A stretch of DNA of 64,000 nt, taken from contig JAWKNW010000001.1 of the NCBI GenBank assembly GCA_041391505.1, positions 124,001 through 188,000 of the forward strand, read 5' to 3'. A program made the position numbers and the translations under genes. The DNA is from Rhodothermales bacterium (GTDB taxonomy: Bacteria > Bacteroidota > Rhodothermia > Rhodothermales > JAHQVL01). The notes under the pieces are model-generated. The model was not told the origin of the DNA. It was given only the letters and a program-made list of their open reading frames with translations, and searched no databases. Within the stretch, counting starts at the first letter, position 1; every line of letters begins with the position of its first letter. This document shows, piece by piece, positions 45,115-54,173 of the stretch.

Positions 45115-45146
45115 AAATAAAAAGCCCGATCCTTTCGAGAACGGGC
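45115..45146 (-). promoter_or_regulatory. Terminator-like hairpin touching the rimP start, candidate attenuator
   Basis: On the minus strand the stem GCCCG (45146-45142) pairs with CGGGC (45128-45124) with three further inner pairs and a 5-base loop, followed by UUUUUAUUU that runs into the rimP ATG at 45114. A stop here would control the whole rimP-nusA-infB operon, and the hairpin would also hide the ribosome binding site. NusA itself promotes termination at such hairpins, so feedback is conceivable. This is inference from structure. Confidence 0.5.
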
Positions 45147-45172
45147 GCTGCAGGAATCTTACCTACAACAAC

Positions 45173-45201
45173 AAAAAAGGGCGGCCACTGCCCCCCCTTA
45201 C
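45173..45201 (-). terminator. Candidate nadB terminator
   Basis: A G-run and C-run hairpin (minus strand GGGGGGC...GCCC) is followed by UUUUUUGUUGUU. It lies about 135 bases beyond the nadB stop and 27 bases ahead of the rimP hairpin. Confidence 0.55.
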
Positions 45202-45334
45202 ACGTTATCGCGCGAGCGACCCTAAAGCCGGCAAACACGCGCCGTAAGCACCTGTCCGTGCGCTCCTGAGGACCCATCAAACGCAGCCATATGGCGATGG
45301 TTCCAGATCGCTCGGGGGCAGCCGGCGCGGTCGT

Positions 45335-46921
45335 TCAGACCAGGGTTGGACGCCGCTCCGACTCGACGGTTTCCTGGAAATCGAGCATATAATGGAGCCC
45401 CCGACTCTCCCGGCGCATCTGCGCGCTACGGATGATCAGATAGGCCACCGCGATCATATTGCGCAGCTCGCACAGCCCGGTCGACACCCGGGACCGGCGA
45501 TAGAAATCTTCGGTCTCTTCGTAGAGCAGGTGCGTGCGGCGGAAGGCGCGCTCGAGCCGGAGCGTCGAGCGGACGATGCCGACATAATCCCACATCACCC
45601 GGCGCAATTCGTCGCGGTTGTGCGAAATCATAACCCACTCGTGCGGCTTTTCCGTCCCGCTATCGTCCCACTCCGGCACGCCCTCCTTCCAGGCGCCCCG
45701 CTCCGCATACGGCACAGCTTCCCTGGCCGCGCGGTAGCTGAACACGAGCGCCTCGAGCAGCGAATTGCTCGCCAGCCGGTTGGCGCCGTGGAGACCCGTA
45801 CAGCTGACCTCGCCGCAGGCGAAGAGTCCGTGTATGGACGTGCGCCCCATCTCATCCACCTGCACTCCGCCGCATTGGTAATGCGCCGCCGGCACCACGG
45901 GGATGGGGCCCTTCGTCATGTCGAACCCGTAACGCAGACAGGTCTCGTAGATGTTCGGGAAGTGCTGCCGGACCGCATCGGCCCCGATATGGGAGATATC
46001 GAGCAGCACGTAGTCATCGCCTCGCTGCTTCAGCTGATCGTCGATGGCGCGCGCGACGATATCGCGCGGCGCGAGTTCGGCGCGCTCGTCGTAGTCCGGC
46101 ATGAACCGGTGCCCGTCCCGGTTCAGCAGGATGCCCCCCTCTCCACGGACGGCCTCGGAGATCAAAAAGGAATTGGCCTCGGCGTGGAACAGGCTGGTCG
46201 GGTGAAACTGAATGAACTCCATGTTGGAGATCCGCGCCTTGGCGCGATAGGCCATGGCCAGACCATCGCCGGTGGCGATACTCGGGTTCGTCGAATGCAG
46301 ATAAACCTGCCCGCAGCCACCCGTCGCGAGCAGGGTCGCGCGCGCGAGCATCGTGATGACCCGGTTGTGTTCCTCGTCCAGCACGTAGGCGCCGTAACAC
46401 GTGATGTCGTTGCGGAGGCGCGTGACGTGCCGGCCCAGGTGGTGGTCCGTGATCAGCTCGAGGGCGAAATGGTGCTGAAAGATCCGGATGTTTGGGTGCG
46501 CGTTGACCTTGTCGAGCAGGGCGCGCTCGACTTCCTTCCCGGTGGTATCCGCGGCGTGTACGATGCGGTTCTCCGAATGGCCGCCTTCCTTGCCCAGATG
46601 CAGTCGGCCGTTCTCGCGGGTGAACGCCGCGCCGAGCGCCATGAGTTCGCGCACCCGCTCCGGCCCTTCAGTCACGACGATCCGCACGATCTCCGGGTCG
46701 CAGAGTCCCGCGCCGGCGATGAGGGTGTCCTGGATGTGCTTTTCGTACGAGTCGCTGTCGTCGATCACCGCGGCGATGCCGCCCTGGGCGTAGTTCGTGT
46801 TCGACTCTGCACTTTCCTTTTTGGTGACGATGGCGACGCTGCCGAATTCCGCCACCCGCAATGCGAACGACAGGCCGGCAATCCCGCTACCGAGCAACAA
46901 AAAATCGTACCGTTCGGCCAT
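45335..46921 (-). CDS. nadB: L-aspartate oxidase
   Basis: The product is 528 residues. The FAD-binding motif LLLGSGIAGLS is at about 9-19; NYAQGGIAAV, HAADTTGKEVE and the active-site HPTSL and GEVSCTGLHGANRLASNSLLE segments match NadB. It oxidises aspartate to iminoaspartate, the first step to quinolinate and NAD. It starts 18 bases after the prfB stop. nadA and nadC are not in the window. Confidence 0.95.
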   Translation of the reverse strand: MAERYDFLLLGSGIAGLSFALRVAEFGSVAIVTKKESAESNTNYAQGGIAAVIDDSDSYEKHIQDTLIAGAGLCDPEIVRIVVTEGPERVRELMALGAAFTRENGRLHLGKEGGHSENRIVHAADTTGKEVERALLDKVNAHPNIRIFQHHFALELITDHHLGRHVTRLRNDITCYGAYVLDEEHNRVITMLARATLLATGGCGQVYLHSTNPSIATGDGLAMAYRAKARISNMEFIQFHPTSLFHAEANSFLISEAVRGEGGILLNRDGHRFMPDYDERAELAPRDIVARAIDDQLKQRGDDYVLLDISHIGADAVRQHFPNIYETCLRYGFDMTKGPIPVVPAAHYQCGGVQVDEMGRTSIHGLFACGEVSCTGLHGANRLASNSLLEALVFSYRAAREAVPYAERGAWKEGVPEWDDSGTEKPHEWVMISHNRDELRRVMWDYVGIVRSTLRLERAFRRTHLLYEETEDFYRRSRVSTGLCELRNMIAVAYLIIRSAQMRRESRGLHYMLDFQETVESERRPTLV

Positions 46922-46939
46922 GACACCGGGGGTGCTAAA

Positions 46940-48059
46940 CTACGATTCCTGCGACGACTGCTGCATGAGGTAGGCTTTGATCAGTTCGTCCAGATCCCCA
47001 TCCATGACCGACTGAACATCGGTGATTTTGGTCTCCGTGCGGTGATCGTTCACCATAGTATACGGTTGGAAGACATAAGATCGAATCTGGCTCCCCCACT
47101 CAATTTTCTTTTTCTTGCCCTCGACTTCATTCTTCGCGGCCTCCTGGATATCCAGTTCGAGCTGATAGATGCGGCTCTTCAACATCGTCATCGCGCGCTC
47201 GCGGTTCTGTAGCTGGCTGCGCTCTTCGGTGCACTCCGCGACGACGCGCGCTTCCTCGCCGTTCGATAGCAGGCCGGTCCAGATGAGCCGCGCGCCCGTT
47301 TCCACCTTGTTGACGTTCTGCCCCCCCTTGCCGCCGGAGCGGAAGGTCTGCAGCTCCAGCTGATCGGGCTTGATGTCGATGTTGATGGTGTCGTCGATCT
47401 CCGGATAGACGAACACGCTGGAAAACGAGGTGTGCCGCTTGCCGCTGGAGTCGAACGGAGAAATGCGGACCAGCCGATGCACGCCGGATTCGGCCTTCAG
47501 ATAGCCATAGGCGTATTCGCCGCCGATGCGTATGGAGGCGCTCTTGATGCCGGCGGTGTCCCCCGGCTGGTAGTCGAGCAGGTTCACCAAAAAACCCGCC
47601 TTTTCACAATAACGGGTGTACATGCGGAGCAGCATCTCCGCCCAGTCCTGCGCTTCGGTGCCGCCCGCGCCGGAGTGGATCGTGAGGATCGCGTTGCGCG
47701 GATCGTCCGGGCTGCTCAGCATGTTGCGGAATTCGATCGCCTCGACCTGCTGGAGGAGCAACTCGGCCTCTTCCTGGATCTCGTCGGCGAGGCCGCCCTC
47801 TTCCGCCTCTAGCTGCATCAGTGTCTCGATGTCCTCCGCCCGACGGGACACCTTTTTCCACGCATCCAGCCATCCCTGGTGGAGCGAGATCTCCTTCTCT
47901 ACTTCCCGCGCCTCGGCCTGGTTCGACCAGAAATTGGGATCCAGGCGACGGGCATTCAACGACTCGAGGGCTTTTTCTCTACGAGCCGGGTCAAAGATAC
48001 CTCCCGAGCGCGACAACGCGCTCTAACAGGCTACGGATATCTTCAGTGGTTTTCTGCAT
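46940..48059 (-). CDS. prfB: Peptide chain release factor 2 (programmed +1 frameshift)
   Basis: The coding region is in two frames. The first starts at ATG 48059 and reads 22 codons to an in-frame TGA at 47991-47993; the second, one base ahead, continues from GAC (47992) to the stop at 46940, giving 372 residues. The slip site CTT TGA C and an upstream GGGAGG sit in the classical spacing. The product has the SPF-type recognition stretch (ISPFDSSGKR) and the peptidyl hydrolase GGQ loop (GGKGGQNVNK). RF2 reads UGA and UAA. It precedes nadB. Confidence 0.96.
47991..48005 (-). promoter_or_regulatory. prfB programmed +1 frameshift site
   Basis: Read on the minus strand: GGGAGG (48005-48000), TAT, CTT, TGA, then C. 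The Shine-Dalgarno-like GGGAGG pairs with 16S rRNA and the CTT codon slips forward when RF2 is scarce, so the factor regulates its own synthesis. It differs from the E. coli site only in the SD-like part. Confidence 0.95.
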
Positions 48060-48084
48060 GATAACCAGTTGGGTGGGGATCCGC

Positions 48085-48444
48085 TCAGCGCCGGACAGCC
48101 AGCGCGGTCCGCGTGCGCGCTACTCGGGCCGCCTGGGCTCCGACCAGTCCGCCGCACACGCCGAGTACGCATCCTGTGAAAATCGTCAACACAACGAATA
48201 AAGGTTCGGGCATGTTTCCCAGTATCCGGGCCATGACCCGGATCATCTCGGCCGTGGGATCGGCGGCGGCGATGAAGTTATAGGCCACGAGGCCGGCCCA
48301 TGAAGCGCCAACGGCCAGTCCCCCCCACAACCAGCCGCGATCCACCATCCTGTACCCCACGATGACGCCGCCCAGCACACTGAACGGCCATCCGGCGACC
48401 ACATGCGCCACGAGCGCGACCAGAACCCCGAGTAGCCACGTCAT
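48085..48444 (-). CDS. Small membrane protein, hypothetical
   Basis: The product is 119 residues with three hydrophobic segments: about 1-30, 38-62 and 80-105 (VVLTIFTGCVLGVCGGLVGA). A basic C-terminus follows. No family was recognised. It is 3 bases after the M1 peptidase stop and 25 bases before prfB, so it is part of the same leftward operon. Confidence 0.65.
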   Translation of the reverse strand: MTWLLGVLVALVAHVVAGWPFSVLGGVIVGYRMVDRGWLWGGLAVGASWAGLVAYNFIAAADPTAEMIRVMARILGNMPEPLFVVLTIFTGCVLGVCGGLVGAQAARVARTRTALAVRR

Positions 48445-48447
48445 GCG

Positions 48448-51063
48448 TCAAAGCCCCACGAGCTGTTCGAGCTGCGACCGCACGCGCGCCGAGGTCTCTT
48501 TTGCGAGACAGCGGCGAATGTCCTCCCGAAGCGGCGCGATGTTCACCGAACGCAGCGCCTGAGCGGCGGAGAACCGCTCCATCTCGATCCCATCGTCCAG
48601 CAACGCGACCAGCGACCGGCCCACCCCTTCCCCGATGCCCGGCTGGGCGCGCGCGATGACGCCCATCGCATCGGCCGCCGCGGCGCGGACGTCCTCGGGT
48701 TCGGCCGGATTCAGGCGCGCCTCGAGGTACGGAATGCCTTCGACCGCCGCGATGGTCGAATACCCTTCGATCATCGCCAGTTCGACGGTGCTTTTCCAGC
48801 TATCGACCTCGAAGAGCGAGCGCATGGCGGGCAGCGCCTCGTTCGGGTAGGCCCGCGCGAACAGACGCACACTCTCGGCCGTGACGGCATAGGAAGGATC
48901 GGCGATGGTGCCGCGCAGGGTCGAAAGCAACACGCTGTCCGCATACCGGGAAAGCGACAGCAGGGCCGCCTTGCGCACGGCCGCGTCGGTGTCGGTGCGG
49001 GCGGTATTGGAGAGGGTCTGGCGGACGACCGGATCGCCGGCGTAGCCGTTCAGGGCCGCGGCAGCCGCCTGCCGCACCGTATGATGCGGATCCCGCACGA
49101 GGGTCTGGAGGATGGCGTCGCGGATTTCGTTGGTCGGCTCCAGCTCGCCCAGCGCCACCACGGCGTCGTAGCGGCCGGCCATTTCGTCGTCGCCCCGCAC
49201 CTGCGCGATCCATTCGGAGAGCGGCTTGTCGACGTGGATGTCGGCCAGGAGCCAGTCGCCCACATCGAACCGGGCGAACGTGACGTCGCCGGCGAGGGCG
49301 AACCGGAACGTGGTGTCGCGGTCGGCCACCGTAAACCGCTGCATGAAGGGCGCGGTGCCGCCCTGGATATTGAGTTCGACCTGGACGTCGAATCGGAACG
49401 GCAAGAATAGCAGACTATCCTGCACCTGCCGCACCCGGATCTCGTAGAGCCCGCGATTGGGGTCGAAGGTGTGGGTCACATCCAGCTCCGGATGGCCGGG
49501 CTGGAGCAGCCACTGATTAAAGAAGAACCCGAGATTGCGCCCCGACGCCTGCTCCATCGCCTTGCGAAGGTCGTCCGCTACGACGGTCCGGGATGCGTTG
49601 TCGCGCACGTATTTCCGGATGCCGTTGTACCAGAGCACGTCGCCGAGTTCAAAACGGAGCTGATGGAGCACGAGCGCCATTTTTTCATACGTATGCCGAT
49701 CGTACATCGCGTTCGGATCGGTGTAGCCGTACCAGATGATCGGCCGGCGCATCGACTCGGCTTCTTTCAGATACAGGTCCCGTTCCTCGATCGTATGCGC
49801 CTGCGCCTCGTCGATGCCGGCGCTGCCTTCGATATAAATCCGCTCGAAGTAGCTCGCGAAGCCCTCGTTGAGCGCCAGATTTGCCCAGTTTCGGATCGTG
49901 AGCAGGTCGCCAAACCATTGATGCGCCAGTTCGTGCGATATCAGGTCGCGGCCGTTGAAGTCGAGCTGCGCCCGCTCGTCGTGCTGGAGTTCATCGAAAA
50001 GCACGGTGGCCGTGGTATTCTCCATCCCGCCGGCGGTGAAGTCGCGCACCGTGACCTGCTTGTAGTTGCCCCAGGGATACGCCACCGCAGTCGCGTCCTC
50101 GAAGAGGCCCATCATGCGCGGCGTTTCCCCGAAGATCAGGGAGGTCTTGCTGGCGTAGGCGGGTTCGACGATGTACGCCAGCGGCACCTGGCTTCCGTCA
50201 CGCCGCACGTAGCGGTCGATCACCGACGCGAATTCGCCCACGACGAGCCCGGTCAGGTACGACGCGTGCGGCCGCGTCAGCCGCCAGTGATCGCGCCGCA
50301 TGCCATTGGCGAGCTGTTCCTGCCCGACGATGCCGCCATTCGACACCGTCGTGTACGACGCCGGCACCGTCAGAAGCACATCCACCGTCACGGGATCGTT
50401 CGGATAATCCCATCCCGGATACCAGTAGCGATTGTCTTCGGGCTGGCCGAGGGTCCAGATCTGCGTCGGCTTCGAGGCGTCCGTGCCGGCGCCATCGACG
50501 AAATTCATTCCGAGCCGCTGGCCGTTGCGCGTCGGATGAGCGGTGTAGGCTATCGCCACGTCGAATGTGTCGATACCGAGGGGCTGCGGAGGCACCAGGA
50601 TCAGCGTCTGGCCGTCGTACTGCACCTCGAGGGGCGTGCGCGTGGCGCCGCGCCGGCCCAACGTGGCGCTGTGGATCTCCATATCCCTTCCGTCGAACGT
50701 CAGACGCGTCATGCCCGAGACGAGCGTTCGCAGCGTGTGCGTCGCGGTGCCGATGACCCGTTCCCCGGGAAAATCGAAACCCAGGTCGAGCGTCGTGTGG
50801 AGCACGTCGAAGTTGCTGATGGGCTCCACATAGGCGGCGTCCGGATTGCGGACCACCTGATAGGCCGGCGGCACATAGACCGGCGCGGGCGGCGTCGCCG
50901 GCTCCTCCGGCGGGGGCGGCGGCGTGCGCGGCTGGATGACGCGCGGACGGTACGCCGGCTCTTCGGGCTCCACCGGCCGGCGGCCGGCGCACCCGGAAAG
51001 CAGGGCGATGCCCAGCAGCATGACACCCACAAGGTGGGCTGTACGTCCGTTCCGCATCCTCAT
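48448..51063 (-). CDS. M1 family aminopeptidase lipoprotein with HEAT-like repeats
   Basis: The product is 871 residues from ATG 51063, chosen because it overlaps the preceding stop (TAATG) and starts a lipoprotein signal (lipobox LLSGC). A proline-rich linker (about 30-60) precedes the M1 fold: the substrate motif GGMEN and the zinc site HELAHQWFGDLLT near 370 with the third ligand in ALNEGF about 20 residues on. From about 620 to the end there are repeated helix pairs with the HEAT pattern (VRQAAAAAL, VRKAALLSL). It is likely envelope-attached and trims peptides. Confidence 0.9.
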   Translation of the reverse strand: MRMRNGRTAHLVGVMLLGIALLSGCAGRRPVEPEEPAYRPRVIQPRTPPPPPEEPATPPAPVYVPPAYQVVRNPDAAYVEPISNFDVLHTTLDLGFDFPGERVIGTATHTLRTLVSGMTRLTFDGRDMEIHSATLGRRGATRTPLEVQYDGQTLILVPPQPLGIDTFDVAIAYTAHPTRNGQRLGMNFVDGAGTDASKPTQIWTLGQPEDNRYWYPGWDYPNDPVTVDVLLTVPASYTTVSNGGIVGQEQLANGMRRDHWRLTRPHASYLTGLVVGEFASVIDRYVRRDGSQVPLAYIVEPAYASKTSLIFGETPRMMGLFEDATAVAYPWGNYKQVTVRDFTAGGMENTTATVLFDELQHDERAQLDFNGRDLISHELAHQWFGDLLTIRNWANLALNEGFASYFERIYIEGSAGIDEAQAHTIEERDLYLKEAESMRRPIIWYGYTDPNAMYDRHTYEKMALVLHQLRFELGDVLWYNGIRKYVRDNASRTVVADDLRKAMEQASGRNLGFFFNQWLLQPGHPELDVTHTFDPNRGLYEIRVRQVQDSLLFLPFRFDVQVELNIQGGTAPFMQRFTVADRDTTFRFALAGDVTFARFDVGDWLLADIHVDKPLSEWIAQVRGDDEMAGRYDAVVALGELEPTNEIRDAILQTLVRDPHHTVRQAAAAALNGYAGDPVVRQTLSNTARTDTDAAVRKAALLSLSRYADSVLLSTLRGTIADPSYAVTAESVRLFARAYPNEALPAMRSLFEVDSWKSTVELAMIEGYSTIAAVEGIPYLEARLNPAEPEDVRAAAADAMGVIARAQPGIGEGVGRSLVALLDDGIEMERFSAAQALRSVNIAPLREDIRRCLAKETSARVRSQLEQLVGL

Positions 51064-52268
51064 TACCGCGCCTGGTAGCGCTGCGCGAACCGGGTAATCC
51101 GGCGCACAGCTTCTTCGATTTTTTCGTACGCCGTGGCATAGGAGCAGCGGACGTAGCCGGCGCCACTCGGCCCGAACGCATCCCCCGGCACCACGGCCAC
51201 GCGCTCTTCCTCGAGCAGTTTCTGGGCAAATTCCTCGGACGTGAGCCCTGTCGAGCGGATATCCGGGAAACAATAAAAGGCGCCTTCGGGCTCGAAGGTG
51301 GGCAAGCCGGCCGCGCGGAGCCCGTCCACGAGGTGCCGGCGGCGTTTGTCGTACGACTGCCGCATCATCTCGACATCGTCCGCGCATTCCTTCATCGCCG
51401 CCACCGCGCCGATCTGCCCGAGCGTCGGGGCACTCATCACGACGTACTGGTGCAGCTTGTACAGCGCCTGGGCGATCTCGCGCGGCGCGCAGACGTACCC
51501 GATGCGCCAGCCAGTCATGGCGTAGTTTTTCGAGAAGCCCCCCAGCAGCACGGTGCGCTCGCGCAGGCCGGCGACCGACGGGACGCAGACGTGGCCGGCG
51601 GCCTTCGCCTCTCCGTAGACGAGCTGATCGTAAATCTCGTCCGACAGCACCATCAAGTCGTGTTTCTCCACCACCTCGGCGATGGCTTCCATCGTATCCC
51701 GCGAAATGACGGCGCCGGTCGGGTTATTGGGGTAGCCGACGAACAGCATCTTGGTCCGGGGCGTGATCTTCGCTTCGATGTCCGCCGCCGTCACCTGAAA
51801 CTGGTGCTCGACGGAAGTGGGCACATACACCACCTTCCCGCCGGCAAACTCCGCCGTCGGTCCATACGACACAAAACAAGGCTCGGGGATCAGGATCTCG
51901 TCGCCCGGATCGAGCAACGCCAGCATCGCCAGGAGCATGGCCTCGCTCACCCCGACCGTCACGATCACTTCCGTCTTCGGGTCGTAGGCGACGCCGTAAC
52001 GCGCCTTCAGGTCGGCCGCGATCAACTCGCGCAGCTCGAGCAGGCCGCTATTCGCCGTATACCCGGTCTTCCCATCGCGCAACCCCTGCATGGCGGCGTC
52101 GATGATCGGTTTCGGGGAGACGAAGTCGGGTTCGCCGATCCCCAGCGAAATGACATTCTCCATGGTCGCGGCGATTTCAAAAAACCGCCGGATGCCGCTG
52201 GGTTTGACGTCACGGGCCCGGGTGGACAGTTGATCGGTCAACGTGCGTTGCGAAGGTGCGAGTGCCAT
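51063..52268 (-). CDS. PLP-dependent class I/II aminotransferase
   Basis: The product is 401 residues. The PLP lysine lies in GGFSKNYAMTGWR near residue 246; upstream motifs SLGIGEPDF, NNPTGAVI and SDEIYDQLVY are intact. It resembles aspartate/aromatic aminotransferases of the MalY/AspB type. The amino donor cannot be told. The gene heads the leftward series with the M1 peptidase, prfB and nadB, and its start faces the aldehyde dehydrogenase gene across a 210-base gap. Confidence 0.9.
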   Translation of the reverse strand: MALAPSQRTLTDQLSTRARDVKPSGIRRFFEIAATMENVISLGIGEPDFVSPKPIIDAAMQGLRDGKTGYTANSGLLELRELIAADLKARYGVAYDPKTEVIVTVGVSEAMLLAMLALLDPGDEILIPEPCFVSYGPTAEFAGGKVVYVPTSVEHQFQVTAADIEAKITPRTKMLFVGYPNNPTGAVISRDTMEAIAEVVEKHDLMVLSDEIYDQLVYGEAKAAGHVCVPSVAGLRERTVLLGGFSKNYAMTGWRIGYVCAPREIAQALYKLHQYVVMSAPTLGQIGAVAAMKECADDVEMMRQSYDKRRRHLVDGLRAAGLPTFEPEGAFYCFPDIRSTGLTSEEFAQKLLEEERVAVVPGDAFGPSGAGYVRCSYATAYEKIEEAVRRITRFAQRYQAR

Positions 52269-52333
52269 AGCCGTACAGACGAGTTACCGGATAGCCGGAG
52301 ATGATAAAAGACGGGCGCGTGCGCCATGAATTC

Positions 52334-52366
52334 GTGATCCGCGTTCCCGACGGGCGTCGGGATCAC
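52334..52366. promoter_or_regulatory. Inverted repeat in the aminotransferase/aldehyde dehydrogenase gap
   Basis: Outer arms gtgatcc (52334-52340) and ggatcac (52360-52366) enclose inner arms cccgacg (52346-52352) and cgtcggg (52355-52361). The two pairs share two bases and so are alternatives. It lies in the divergent promoter region and could be an operator for either gene. Inference only. Confidence 0.35.
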
Positions 52367-52478
52367 CCGACACGTGCAAACGTTGTGGGATGTTCCAACA
52401 GCCGGCCCTGCGGCGGATGTCGCGGCCGCTTCGATTTGCAATATACACCGACGCCTGAGTCGAACCCAACCCATAGCC

Positions 52479-53963
52479 ATGACTTCATATTTCAAGAATT
52501 ATATTGGCGGCCGCTGGCAGGAAGCAGCCGATCACGCCACCTTCACAGATACCAACCCCGCGCGCAAGGCCGACATCATCGGCCAGTTCCCGCAGTCCGG
52601 CGCCCAGGACGTCGACCAGGCCGTTCGGGCGGCGCGCAAGGCGTTCGAGAGCTGGCGGCGCATGCCGGCGCCCCAGCGCGGCGATTACCTGAAGCGCATC
52701 GGCGACCTGCTGACCGAGCGCAAGGACGAGCTCGCGTTCGAGATGACGCGCGAGATGGGCAAGACGTTCACGGAGACGCGCGGTGACGTCCAGGAGGCCA
52801 TCGACACGGCCTATTACGCCGCCTCGGAAACGCGCCGGCTCTTCGGGCACACCGTCCCGAGCGAGCTGCCGAACAAGTTCAACATGAGCATCCGCCGGCC
52901 CGTCGGCGTGATCGGCGTCATCACCGCGTGGAATTTCCCGGTGGCGGTACCCACCTGGAAGATGTTTCCCGCGATCGCGGCCGGCAACACGGTCGTCTTC
53001 AAGCCCAGCGAAGACGCGCCGCACAGCGGCGAGCTGCTGGTCCAGGTATTCATCGAAGCCGGCCTGCCGGAAGGCGTCGTCAACCTCGTCCAGGGCGCCG
53101 GCGCGACGGGCGCCGCGATGGTCGACCACCCGGGCATCGACGCTGTTTCGTTCACAGGGTCGACGGCGACGGGCTGCCGCATCGCGGAGGCCTGCGGACG
53201 GCAGAACAAGCGTGTATCGCTCGAGATGGGTGGCAAAAATCCCCAGATCGTGCTGGCCGACGCCAACCTCGACCTCGCGCTCGAGGGGGTGCTCTGGGGC
53301 GCATTCGGCACCACGGGCCAGCGCTGTACGGCGACGAGCCGGCTCATCCTGCACGAGGACATCCATGACGAACTGGTCGACCGCCTCGTGGCCGCCGCCG
53401 GCAAGCTGCGGCTCGGGTATGGCAACGACGCCGGCGTGGACGTGGGCCCGTTGATCAACCAGAAAGCCATGGACAAGGTATCCTCGTACATGGACGTCGC
53501 CAAATCGGAGGGCGTCTCCATCGCCTGCGGGGGCAAACGCGCATCGGGCGCCGGCCTGGATGACGGCTTCTTCTTCGAGCCGACTGTCTTCACGGGCGTC
53601 ACCGAAAATATGCGGGTGGCCCAGGAGGAAATCTTCGGCCCGGTGCTCTCCGTGATCAAGGTATCGTCGTACGAAGAGGCGGTCGCCGTGGCCAACAATA
53701 CGCAATACGGCCTCTCCTCCTCGATCTACACCCGAGACGTGACGGTGGCCTTCCGGGCGATCAACGACATCGATGCCGGCATCACCTACATCAACGGCCC
53801 GACGATCGGCGCCGAGGCCCACATGCCGTTCGGCGGCGTCAAGGCCACCGGCAACGGCCACCGAGAAGGCGGCTGGGAGGTGTTCGACTTCTATACGGAG
53901 ACGAAGAGCGTCTACATCGACTACAGCGGCAAGCTGCAGAAGGCGCAGATCGACAACCAGTGA
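52479..53963 (+). CDS. Aldehyde dehydrogenase (semialdehyde type)
   Basis: The product is 494 residues from ATG 52479. The catalytic Cys283 lies in GQRCTATS and the general base Glu249 in LEMGGKNP; the NAD-binding AWNFPVAVPTWK is also present. The whole length resembles alpha-ketoglutaric semialdehyde dehydrogenases of the YcbD type and related lysine/hydroxyproline-pathway enzymes. Substrate assignment is inference. It is a single gene ending before the permuted NlpC gene on the other strand. Confidence 0.88.
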   Translation: MTSYFKNYIGGRWQEAADHATFTDTNPARKADIIGQFPQSGAQDVDQAVRAARKAFESWRRMPAPQRGDYLKRIGDLLTERKDELAFEMTREMGKTFTETRGDVQEAIDTAYYAASETRRLFGHTVPSELPNKFNMSIRRPVGVIGVITAWNFPVAVPTWKMFPAIAAGNTVVFKPSEDAPHSGELLVQVFIEAGLPEGVVNLVQGAGATGAAMVDHPGIDAVSFTGSTATGCRIAEACGRQNKRVSLEMGGKNPQIVLADANLDLALEGVLWGAFGTTGQRCTATSRLILHEDIHDELVDRLVAAAGKLRLGYGNDAGVDVGPLINQKAMDKVSSYMDVAKSEGVSIACGGKRASGAGLDDGFFFEPTVFTGVTENMRVAQEEIFGPVLSVIKVSSYEEAVAVANNTQYGLSSSIYTRDVTVAFRAINDIDAGITYINGPTIGAEAHMPFGGVKATGNGHREGGWEVFDFYTETKSVYIDYSGKLQKAQIDNQ

Positions 53964-54130
53964 GTGACGTGACGCAGTGCGGCGAAATGAGGTTGAGATG
54001 AGGGATACGAGACGCAGGGTGCAGGATTTTTCCCAAGAACGGTGCCCGCATCGTTGATCCTGCCCCCCTTGATCCTCCCTCGGAGGTCCGGAGCGCCGGG
54101 ATCCGATCAGTCCGTAAACTGGTGGCGGTT

Positions 54131-54165
54131 CGCCCTGGAGAGACCCGTTGAGCCTCTCCGGGGCG
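54131..54165. terminator. Hairpin between convergent genes
   Basis: Arms cgccctggagag (54131-54142) and ctctccggggcg (54154-54165) pair over 12 positions with one G-U. It is placed just downstream of the permuted NlpC stop and after the aldehyde dehydrogenase. No T-run follows on either side. Confidence 0.4.
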
Positions 54166-54173
54166 CCGGCCTG

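Noticed and set aside
45392..47212. A 606-codon + strand frame spanning nadB and part of prfB
   Set aside because: It crosses two well-supported genes on the opposite strand and has no domain.
46940..48016. prfB starting at the TTG 48016
   Set aside because: The upstream 22-codon frame with CTT TGA C and GGGAGG explains the gene better and matches RF2 genes in other bacteria.
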